64,000 nt of DNA from Pseudomonas sp. 10S4 (lineage in GTDB: Bacteria > Pseudomonadota > Gammaproteobacteria > Pseudomonadales > Pseudomonadaceae). The stretch is from positions 3,534,001-3,598,000 of the forward strand of contig NZ_CP133774.1 in NCBI RefSeq assembly GCF_034344865.1. The letters run 5' to 3'. The notes under the pieces are model-generated. The model made no database searches and was not told where the DNA came from. It saw nothing but the letters and a program-made list of their open reading frames with translations. Both the position numbers and the translations under genes were made by a program. Numbering within the stretch: position 1 is the first letter of the stretch; each line of letters begins with the position of its first letter. This document shows, one piece after another, positions 36,084 to 43,158 of this stretch.

Positions 36084-37604
36084 TTACACGACCCTACAAT
36101 TCGGTATCCGCAGAGTGCGCCATGCAATAAACATCGCTATAAGTGCCAGGCTAAACGTAACCCACGAAACCAGCCCGATACCACCCTCGAATGCGCTTCC
36201 CGCCTGCATCATCAATTCTCTCGCCTGATCACCAGACAACTCTGCCGTCACGTTATGGGCCCCCGAGAGCGTCTCACTCGCCAGCATCGCCTGTACTTCG
36301 TTAAGAAAACCCGGAAGCTGCAATGCTCCGCGATAGTAGGCGGTGACGAGACCGCCGAGTACTGTCGTTCCCAATACTACGCCAACTTCATAGGCCGTTT
36401 CGCTAATGGCTGACGCCGCACCCGCTTTCGCCGACGGCGCAGCCGACAAAATCACATCGTTGGAAACCGTCGCAATCGCGCCCACACCGATATTCAACAA
36501 GGCAAAAGCCACCACCAGAATAGTCAAACTGCTACCCATGCTGGCGACCAGCAAAAAAGCCGCACCAGCAAACGCCATAAGAATCGGTACCAACACATGC
36601 CCCCGTACTCGCTGTGCTATGGGGACTACCGCCATCCCCACTACAATTGCCATGATCTGACCCGGTATCAAGGCGAGGCTCGCGCTCAAAGGGGACATCT
36701 GAAGTACGATTTGTAAGAACTGAGTTGTGAAGAATACGAAGCCAACGAGGAACGCGAGGCTCATCAGATTGATCACGACGGAGCCGCTGAAAGCACCGCT
36801 TCGGAACAAACTCAGATCCATCAGCGGCACAGGCAGACGAAACTGTCGATGTACAAACATCCACCCAGCGAGCGCGCCCACAGCCAATGCTGCGACCGCC
36901 ATCCAGTCAACACCATCACTGGCACCGTGTTTGATGCCGTAAACAATGGCGCTGAGGGCTACCATCGATTGCAGAATACTGATGGGGTCCAATGACCCTG
37001 AAGTGTCTCGTTCAGATTCGGGCAACAGCAATGGTCCCAATACCAGTAATGGCAGCAATATGGGGACTGCGAGTAAAAAAATCGCTCCCCAGTTGAAAAA
37101 CTCCAGTAATACCCCGCCCACCAAAGGACCGAGTGCCGAACCTACCGTCAAAGTCGTCGCCCAGATCGCGACCGCTATTCTCCGTTCTTCTCGATCTTCG
37201 AACACCGAACGTATCAATGCCAGTGTTGAGGGCATAAGCATCGCACCAAAAATCCCCATGCAAGCTCGCCCGGTAATCAGTTGCGCTGCTGTACCAGAGT
37301 AGGCGGTCAGCACCGACACGATGACAAAGCCCAGTGACCCCGTGAGCAACAACTTACGATGACCGACTCGATCTCCCAGACTACCCATCGACACCAGCAA
37401 TCCTGCCAATACCAGCGAATAAGCATCGATCATCCACAATTGCTGGCTAGCGCTTGGACGCAGGGCCTCGGCAATTTTTGGTAACGCGAATCCAAGCACC
37501 GTGTTGTCAACGGTCACCAGCAATACAGGCAGCATCAGCACGCATAGGCTTGACCACCGTTTTGAGCTTGCTCCGCGTTGTGCCGCCTTACTTACTAACG
37601 CCAT
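36084..37604 (-). CDS. MFS exporter, DHA2 (14-helix) drug:H+ antiporter
   Basis: 506-residue multidrug-type exporter. VLLVTVDNTVLGFALPKIAEAL on helix 1 (motif D1), GSLGDRVGHRKLLL after helix 2 (motif A) and GSALGPLVGGVL on helix 5 (motif C, antiporter-specific) identify the QacA/SmvA type. It is the last gene of the island operon, 94 bases behind papC and separated from it by a perfect hairpin. The likely job is export of, and self-protection against, the aromatic amine product. Start ATG 37604 follows AAGGGG. Its G+C is slightly higher than that of the other island genes. Confidence 0.88.
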   Translation of the reverse strand: MALVSKAAQRGASSKRWSSLCVLMLPVLLVTVDNTVLGFALPKIAEALRPSASQQLWMIDAYSLVLAGLLVSMGSLGDRVGHRKLLLTGSLGFVIVSVLTAYSGTAAQLITGRACMGIFGAMLMPSTLALIRSVFEDREERRIAVAIWATTLTVGSALGPLVGGVLLEFFNWGAIFLLAVPILLPLLVLGPLLLPESERDTSGSLDPISILQSMVALSAIVYGIKHGASDGVDWMAVAALAVGALAGWMFVHRQFRLPVPLMDLSLFRSGAFSGSVVINLMSLAFLVGFVFFTTQFLQIVLQMSPLSASLALIPGQIMAIVVGMAVVPIAQRVRGHVLVPILMAFAGAAFLLVASMGSSLTILVVAFALLNIGVGAIATVSNDVILSAAPSAKAGAASAISETAYEVGVVLGTTVLGGLVTAYYRGALQLPGFLNEVQAMLASETLSGAHNVTAELSGDQARELMMQAGSAFEGGIGLVSWVTFSLALIAMFIAWRTLRIPNCRVV

Positions 37605-37633
37605 TCGCCAAACCCCTTATCACCCACAAAACA

Positions 37634-37663
37634 TTCACGGGAGATTTGCGAGACTCCCGTGAA
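37634..37663 (-). terminator. Hairpin between papC and the exporter gene
   Basis: Perfect 10-bp stem TTCACGGGAG / CTCCCGTGAA with a 10-base loop, followed on the minus strand by TGTTTTG. It may act as a partial terminator or processing site that sets exporter expression apart from the biosynthetic genes. Confidence 0.55.
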
Positions 37664-37697
37664 AGAATCCCTGTTCACTTCCCGGACGATGATGTCG

Positions 37698-38573
37698 TCA
37701 GTTCAGTAATGAAAAAACGTGCTGACAATCGACAGCACCCGAACTCAAACGAGTACCCAATGTATTTGAAATGCCCTGTAGGTCGTTTCTGAATTCGTCG
37801 TAATCCTGATCGCGGACATTTTTCATCAACCGCTCCATTCCCTCAGCTAGCGCAGAGCGCTGGTGGTTGGCTTGGTCATTTTCAAGCTGTATGTCCCAGT
37901 AGACTTCGGGTGGATTAACTAGAACCCGAGACAGTAACGCCATCATCGTGCGCATCGGTGGTGGCATCACCTCAAGAGCACTTTCCAAATCAAGTGAAGA
38001 CCTTGCCAATGCCAGGCCAAACCCGAGAATTGCTGCATGGGGCAATGCCTGACAAAGCGCCATCAGTTCATCATGGGCGACAGGCGTCATTCGCTTTACT
38101 TTCATACCTGCCTCCATCAGGTGCTGCTCGATGAAGGTTGAAGGCGAGTCTCTTTCTTCCAGACAAATTGCGACGGTGCGCCCCTGAACGGAGAGTTTGG
38201 GCGAAAACATCGGGTTGATACCTACGAAAGGTTGAAGGGGCGAGGCATCCTTCAATGCTTTGTAAAACGGTTCCTGAACAGAGCAAGTCGGGATGAACAC
38301 TACATTCTTTGAAACGGAGCTAACAACCCAAGGTATCGCATGGATAGCCGCGCTTTCTGGTAGCGCAAAAACCACTGCAACTGCCCCCTTGAAGATCTGT
38401 TCGGTGTTACTGAAAGGGCTCATGACATCAACTTGATGGAAGCCTCTTTCATGCTCGGCTGATCGTCGATCTACGACCCGGATATCGTATCCATATTGCA
38501 CAAGGATGCGGCTGATCAAAGAGCCAACTAAGCCAGCCCCGCCTAACACGACAACTGTGTCACCCATCATCAT
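37698..38573 (-). CDS. papC: PapC-like 4-amino-4-deoxyprephenate dehydrogenase
   Basis: 291-residue TyrA-family dehydrogenase. The Rossmann motif VVVLGGAGLVGSLISRIL is at residues 7-24 and the all-helical prephenate-dehydrogenase dimer domain follows. In TyrA enzymes a histidine in the HPMFGP motif contacts the 4-hydroxyl of prephenate. Here the motif reads NPMFSP with Asn at 120. Together with the ADC-synthase-type PapA and a free chorismate mutase in the same operon, this points to oxidative decarboxylation of 4-amino-4-deoxyprephenate to 4-aminophenylpyruvate. Start ATG 38573 overlaps the papA stop by four bases. A plain prephenate dehydrogenase cannot be excluded without assay. Confidence 0.78.
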   Translation of the reverse strand: MMMGDTVVVLGGAGLVGSLISRILVQYGYDIRVVDRRSAEHERGFHQVDVMSPFSNTEQIFKGAVAVVFALPESAAIHAIPWVVSSVSKNVVFIPTCSVQEPFYKALKDASPLQPFVGINPMFSPKLSVQGRTVAICLEERDSPSTFIEQHLMEAGMKVKRMTPVAHDELMALCQALPHAAILGFGLALARSSLDLESALEVMPPPMRTMMALLSRVLVNPPEVYWDIQLENDQANHQRSALAEGMERLMKNVRDQDYDEFRNDLQGISNTLGTRLSSGAVDCQHVFSLLN

Positions 38574-39772
38574 TCGCTCCCTGCGACAAAACTGTAATAA
38601 GGCACGCTAGCCTTGACCAACGTTTCTTCAAGCTCTTGCTCTGGATCAGAATGCGCGACAATCGCGCCGCCAATTCCGAATTCCGCCTGGTTACCCTGTA
38701 GCACCGCCGTTCGAATGACAATGCTCAGCTCTGCGCCACCACTAAAAGACAACCAACCTAATGCGCCTGAGTAGACTCCACGTGCTGAGGACTCCAGTAC
38801 GTCAATAATTTCCATCGTGCGTTTCTTCGGAGCTCCCGTCATTGATCCACCCGGAAAACAGGCTCGTATTGCTTCGATCGTTGAAATATCAGAGCGCAGG
38901 TGGCCACGAACCGTTGAAACAAGTTGATGTACTGAAGAAAAGCTTTCTACTGAAAATATCTCGGGAACATGCACACTCCCTGGACGGCACACTCCATTCA
39001 AATCATGGCGCACCAAATCCACAATCATCAGGTTCTCGGCCCTGTCCTTGGTCGAGTTACGTAGCTCATCGCGTAGTATCTGGTCATCTTCTTTTTGCTT
39101 ACTACGTGGCCTCGTTCCCTTGATAGGTCTGGATTCGATTAACCCACTGTCATCGATTCTGAGAAAGGTTTCAGGCGAAGCACTCAGCACTGAAAATCCT
39201 GCGAACGAGAGATATGCTCCGTAAGGTACCGGACTGGCTTGGCGCATTCGCCGATAAGCATTCAGGGGCGCACCGTTGTACGCCATTTTCGCTCTATTGG
39301 TCAGACAGATCTCGTATGATTCTCCATCAGTAATGTACTTTAGTGATTGGTTGATCTTGCTGATGTAATCATCTGGCCCGTCATCAAGCGAAAGCTTCAA
39401 CTGATCTACAGCGCCTGGAATAAAAGAACTGCAATGAGCTTCGGACTCGTCATTGCAATTGAGAAGTTTAGGTAAAGATGGCCAAACAACTGCAGCGCCA
39501 TTCGCAGTCATCATGCATTCATAGATCTTGTCTTCATGATGATCAAACACAAAGAAATGCGGCGCGAACATGAATGAAGCATCCGGATACGCCGAGCGAT
39601 ATGTTTTGTGTCCTCCTGCTTGCGCTTTCAATTCGTAACCGAGATAGCCAACGAACCCCCCTTGAAAACAAATGGCAAGTACTGAGGTGTTGCTACCTGA
39701 ACGGCCTCGAAGATCTGCGTAGTCAAGGTAAAGAAGTCGCCGCGGATGCTTTTTTACCTCAAGGACCTTCAA
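38570..39772 (-). CDS. papA: PapA, chorismate-binding part (aminodeoxychorismate synthase component I)
   Basis: Chorismate-utilising domain that aminates chorismate at C4. The motif RPIKGTRPR carries the lysine (218 of this reading frame) that acts as nucleophile in PabB-type aminodeoxychorismate synthases; anthranilate synthases have Ala there (PIAGT). GYLGYEL, DGESYEICLTNR, DRAENLMIVDLVRHDL and CFPGGSMTGAPK are standard family motifs. The frame lacks the first 70 or so PabB residues, which are encoded at the end of the upstream frame. Deleting one of the two A at 39761-39762 fuses both into about 687 residues, the PapA/PabAB fusion length. TTG at 39772 is the only start if it is truly separate. 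Confidence 0.85.
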   Translation of the reverse strand: MKVLEVKKHPRRLLYLDYADLRGRSGSNTSVLAICFQGGFVGYLGYELKAQAGGHKTYRSAYPDASFMFAPHFFVFDHHEDKIYECMMTANGAAVVWPSLPKLLNCNDESEAHCSSFIPGAVDQLKLSLDDGPDDYISKINQSLKYITDGESYEICLTNRAKMAYNGAPLNAYRRMRQASPVPYGAYLSFAGFSVLSASPETFLRIDDSGLIESRPIKGTRPRSKQKEDDQILRDELRNSTKDRAENLMIVDLVRHDLNGVCRPGSVHVPEIFSVESFSSVHQLVSTVRGHLRSDISTIEAIRACFPGGSMTGAPKKRTMEIIDVLESSARGVYSGALGWLSFSGGAELSIVIRTAVLQGNQAEFGIGGAIVAHSDPEQELEETLVKASVPYYSFVAGSE

Positions 39773-40634
39773 CTTTTAGGGTCTCGTCATTGACATCGTA
39801 CTCAAGCCTTATTGCTCCGAGACTCTGTCCGCTACCCATAATCGAGTAGCGGGCGTTAGGTCGCTCTGACTTTTCGCAGTCTAGCCAAAAAGCAAAATAG
39901 TCATCTGCATAAAGCGTTGAAAACACTGCTTGCGGATCCGTGCATTCAGAAAGCTCTCGATAGGAAAGTTGCATGTTCAGCAATCCCCCTACCGCGACAT
40001 ATGCATCTTTTGATGATGTGCATTCGGTGTCGGACTCTAAGCGAGTTCTAGCGCCGGCGTTATGTTCCAGCGCCATACGTATGAAGTTGCTCAGTAGTGC
40101 ATGGCCATATTCCGAGTCGATGGATTCAGGGTGAAATTGGACACCCCACATCGGCCTGGTGATGTGCTCAATTGCCATGACCACGCCTTCTGATGTCCAG
40201 GCAGTACATTGGAGTTCTGGAGGTAAGCTGGTGCACGTCAGCGAATGGTATCTGACCACCTCGAACTGCTCCGGGAGATCGCGGAATAGTCCTTTGCCCG
40301 AATGAGTGATACGACTGCGGTAGCCATGCACAGGGTTGGGGGCATGCCCAACGGTTCCTCCCAGAAATTGAGCGATGCCTTGATGTCCTAGACAAATACC
40401 AAGCAGAGGCACTGGAGAATGGAGGATGACGTCACCGCAAACACCGAAATCGCTATTTTCTTTTGGGTGTCCTGGACCGGGTGACAGTATTACAGCGTCA
40501 TACTTTTCGATGTCCAATTCACTGTAGGAAATAGCATTTTTGATTACTTCAACGCAAGTGCCTGTCACTTCATACAAATACTGAGCGATATTTTGGGTGA
40601 AGGAGTCAAAATTATCGATCAACAATATTTTCAT
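39759..40634 (-). CDS. papA: PapA, glutaminase part plus PabB N-terminus (frameshift split)
   Basis: Glutamine amidotransferase domain that feeds ammonia to the chorismate-binding part. The ATG at 40634 (MKILLIDNFDSFT) overlaps the papB stop by four bases, with AAGGA upstream. The triad is Cys81 in LLGICLGHQGIAQ and His/Glu in VQFHPES. After about residue 195 the sequence changes to the beginning of a PabB domain (FAFWLDCEKSERPNARYSIMG) and then stops at 39759. This shows that the gene was built as a PabA-PabB fusion and is split by a +1 shift, genuine or due to sequencing. Confidence 0.85.
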   Translation of the reverse strand: MKILLIDNFDSFTQNIAQYLYEVTGTCVEVIKNAISYSELDIEKYDAVILSPGPGHPKENSDFGVCGDVILHSPVPLLGICLGHQGIAQFLGGTVGHAPNPVHGYRSRITHSGKGLFRDLPEQFEVVRYHSLTCTSLPPELQCTAWTSEGVVMAIEHITRPMWGVQFHPESIDSEYGHALLSNFIRMALEHNAGARTRLESDTECTSSKDAYVAVGGLLNMQLSYRELSECTDPQAVFSTLYADDYFAFWLDCEKSERPNARYSIMGSGQSLGAIRLEYDVNDETLKVEGP

Positions 40635-40966
40635 GGTGTTCGTCCTTGTGTTAGACGCTGTTTGATCAGTGCGTCTTCCCGAATACATGTTTCGTTTATT
40701 ATTATTCCAAATATCGACTCTATGTATTCTGGTCTCAATCCTACCGCTTCCGATCTACCTTTGATCATGTCGATTACGTAGGAGATTCGCCCGGGTTGCA
40801 TCATTGCAATACCATGGGCCGCTTTGAGCTCAGCGATGTCCATGCAGACTTTCATTCTCTCAGAAAGCAGATCTACAATTTGCAAGTTGATCGAGTCGAG
40901 TTGATCCCGATATGGCTGTAAAATGCTAGACGTGTTTGTATTTAAATACTGTCCTTGTTGTGACAT
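40631..40966 (-). CDS. papB: PapB-like chorismate mutase (4-amino-4-deoxychorismate mutase)
   Basis: 111-residue AroQ-type all-helical mutase. Counterparts of the catalytic residues are visible: Arg in PYRDQLDSIN, Arg in LLSERMKVCMDI, Lys in AELKAAHG and Arg in MQPGRISYVI. In this operon the expected reaction is the Claisen rearrangement of 4-amino-4-deoxychorismate to 4-amino-4-deoxyprephenate. An ordinary chorismate mutase has the same fold, so the assignment rests on context. Start ATG 40966 follows CGAGGTG. Confidence 0.8.
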   Translation of the reverse strand: MSQQGQYLNTNTSSILQPYRDQLDSINLQIVDLLSERMKVCMDIAELKAAHGIAMMQPGRISYVIDMIKGRSEAVGLRPEYIESIFGIIINETCIREDALIKQRLTQGRTP

Positions 40967-41028
40967 TTGTTTACACCTCGAATTTCCCTTTTTTCTGGAA
41001 GGGAGTCGTTAGTCAGGCGTGATCAACG

Positions 41029-42282
41029 TTAGAGGGACGGTGTCCATAGTCCCTCGCTATTTATAGCCTGTAGAGCAGCCCCCAATAACTTGATATCTGT
41101 ATCACTGTGGTCGGCTGAAATTGCAAAACGGAGCATCGCTTTGCCTTGAGCAATAATTGGATAGAACACTGGGAAGAGCAGCAATTTATGGTCATGCAAA
41201 ATTCTCGCAGCTTGCACCCCGGCTTCCTCTGTTTCAAAAAAAGCACCTCTTACAGGTGACTGGATACCTGCGTTGAGCAACTGGTTAACGGTAAGAGAAT
41301 CTATAAGGCTGACGTTTTTCCAAAGGCGTTGTTGCAGTAGATCAATCTCTTCACTGAGATGGATTTTCGCAGCGGCAACGTTCGCGGCGAGCATAGGCAG
41401 CATTATGGAGTGACCAAATATCAACGGGTTGGCCAAGGTTCGGATAACGTCAATATCTTTCGGATTTGAAACTACGACGAAACCACCCGCCCCACCAAAC
41501 GCCTTTGACAAAGATCCAGCCAGAATAACGTTTACGGGCAACAAATGATCAACCGCCGAAAAGGCATATCCCGCACCATGACGACCTGTTATCGAAATAC
41601 CATGAGCATCGTCTACGTACAGGTATCCCCGGGCCGAAGCCACCTGTCGGGAGAGTTCGGCGATGGGCACAAGACCGCTCATCGAGCCAATTCCATCGAT
41701 CAAGAGCACAGGAGTTTCACCTTTGTCAGTGCAGACCTTAAGCGCTGAGGTTAGTGAGTCTGGATTGCTGGCTTCAACTCTCGAAACGGATCCGAACTGC
41801 TCCAGAATCCCCCTAAGTACCTGCATCGAAGCATGAGCAGTTTTATCCATCATCCAATGGATTTGTTTTGTGACCGGATACCCTGTCAGAGAACCGCTCC
41901 CCAGCAAAGGTAAAACACCTAGATGGACACTGCTGGTAGAGGTAAATACTGCGACTCCACTACCTTCGTAGATTTGGCCAAGCAGCTCTTCGAGTTGAGG
42001 AAGGTAAATCGGGCGCATGGCACTTCGAGACGAAGAAAGGTGCAGGCCGAAAGTTTCCATCGCCTGCCGTGCAGCGCTTATCAATTTCGGGTGAGTTTCT
42101 AAGCCTAGGTACGAACAGGAAACAAACTCAGTGAACGTACCTCCATCCTGCAAAGTAATAAACTTGCCCACACGACTAGCAACGGTAAAGCCTGTTAGTC
42201 GTTCCGCGTAAGCTGTCGCCAGTGCACCAGTGGTGCTACTGCGACGAATACTCATCCAATCTTGTTTGGTTTTCGTATCCAT
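41029..42282 (-). CDS. Alpha-oxoamine-synthase-like PLP enzyme
   Basis: 417-residue fold-type I PLP enzyme of the BioF/KBL/HemA/CqsA group, which joins an amino acid to an acyl-CoA with loss of CO2. The PLP lysine is Lys260 in ILAGSLSKAFGGAGGF and the cofactor-ring Asp-His motif is YVDDAHGIS at 222-230. The usual glycine-rich GSGGSR segment is replaced by LHLSSSRSAMRP (about 80-91), so it is not a standard AONS. In this operon it may condense 4-aminophenylalanine (or its N-methyl form) with an acyl thioester, or act as an aminotransferase on 4-aminophenylpyruvate. The start ATG 42282 has AAGGAG eight bases upstream. Confidence 0.8.
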   Translation of the reverse strand: MDTKTKQDWMSIRRSSTTGALATAYAERLTGFTVASRVGKFITLQDGGTFTEFVSCSYLGLETHPKLISAARQAMETFGLHLSSSRSAMRPIYLPQLEELLGQIYEGSGVAVFTSTSSVHLGVLPLLGSGSLTGYPVTKQIHWMMDKTAHASMQVLRGILEQFGSVSRVEASNPDSLTSALKVCTDKGETPVLLIDGIGSMSGLVPIAELSRQVASARGYLYVDDAHGISITGRHGAGYAFSAVDHLLPVNVILAGSLSKAFGGAGGFVVVSNPKDIDVIRTLANPLIFGHSIMLPMLAANVAAAKIHLSEEIDLLQQRLWKNVSLIDSLTVNQLLNAGIQSPVRGAFFETEEAGVQAARILHDHKLLLFPVFYPIIAQGKAMLRFAISADHSDTDIKLLGAALQAINSEGLWTPSL

Positions 42283-42306
42283 TGCTAAAACTCCTTCTTT
42301 AAAAAA

Positions 42307-43158
42307 TCAATAAGATTTGCATCCTGTGGTCATCACTGAGCTGCCCGACGCGTCGGATGTTTCCTTATCAATTATGGTTTGTGTATTGGTGAACCCTCTC
42401 TGCTCAAACAGATCCCGCACGGCTATTGCCTGTTCCTCGCCATGCTCAATGGCTAACCAACCTTCCAGGCTTAGTAATTCGCTAGCCAACAAGATAATTT
42501 GCCGTATCAATTCAAGACCATCAGTACCGGAGTACACCGACGCCTTTGGATGATGATTACTCCACTCAGGCAGTAACTCTTGAAATTGGGGGACATATGG
42601 AGGATTAGCGACGATCAAGCCAACCTGATTTTTGAACTGCGTAAATGCTCGCGTGTTGAGGATGTCTGCCTGCATGTGATTGGCCTGTATCCCCAAGTTT
42701 GCAAGCCGGTCTACGTTGCGCTTGAGGTACTGTATCGCTATCTCATCAACCTCCACGCATGTCACTTTTAGATCTGGTCTGCGCCGCGCGATTGCCAAGC
42801 CAATCGCTCCACTTCCGGCACACAAATCGAGAACAATAGTTCCCGATTTCAGCACGGGACTGGCTTCCAACCATTTGTGAATAACTTTGCTGTGGTGACG
42901 GGGGATAAATACACCACTACCGACCACCAACGGCATGCTGTCAAACTCCACCGTACCAACAATGTGTCCCAGAGGAATTCGGTTACAGCGCTCCTTAACG
43001 GCTAGCATGAACTCATCGAGTGCACGGTTTTTATTCGCTCGTTCAATATATCTATCTATAAGGCAGCTTAAGTCATCTTCGAGGTCCCAAACACCAGACT
43101 CTCGCAATAAGACTCGTGCTTGGTCAATGGCAAGTTGCTCACGATCAGTAAGGCTCAT
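42307..43158 (-). CDS. PrmC/HemK-like SAM methyltransferase
   Basis: 283-residue methyltransferase with an N-terminal helical domain and a Rossmann domain. SAM motif I is VLDLCAGSGAIG (109-120) and the amino-acceptor motif is NPPY at 185-188, found in enzymes that methylate nitrogen. In PrmC the substrate-glutamine loop reads RPxTE; here it reads FIPRHHSKVIHKW, so release-factor methylation is unlikely. A role in N-methylation of the arylamine of 4-aminophenylalanine, as PapM does in pristinamycin producers, is a reasonable inference. The start at 43158 (AAGGAG five bases upstream) overlaps the preceding stop as ATGA. Confidence 0.78.
   Translation of the reverse strand: MSLTDREQLAIDQARVLLRESGVWDLEDDLSCLIDRYIERANKNRALDEFMLAVKERCNRIPLGHIVGTVEFDSMPLVVGSGVFIPRHHSKVIHKWLEASPVLKSGTIVLDLCAGSGAIGLAIARRRPDLKVTCVEVDEIAIQYLKRNVDRLANLGIQANHMQADILNTRAFTQFKNQVGLIVANPPYVPQFQELLPEWSNHHPKASVYSGTDGLELIRQIILLASELLSLEGWLAIEHGEEQAIAVRDLFEQRGFTNTQTIIDKETSDASGSSVMTTGCKSY

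Noticed and set aside
38570-40634. Anthranilate synthase (TrpE/TrpG or PhzE type)
   Set aside because: The PIKGT lysine identifies aminodeoxychorismate chemistry, and papB and papC neighbours fit only that route. No phenazine or tryptophan genes are adjacent.
41029-42282. 8-amino-7-oxononanoate synthase (bioF) for biotin
   Set aside because: No bio genes are near, the glycine-rich loop differs and the gene is inside the low-G+C pap operon.
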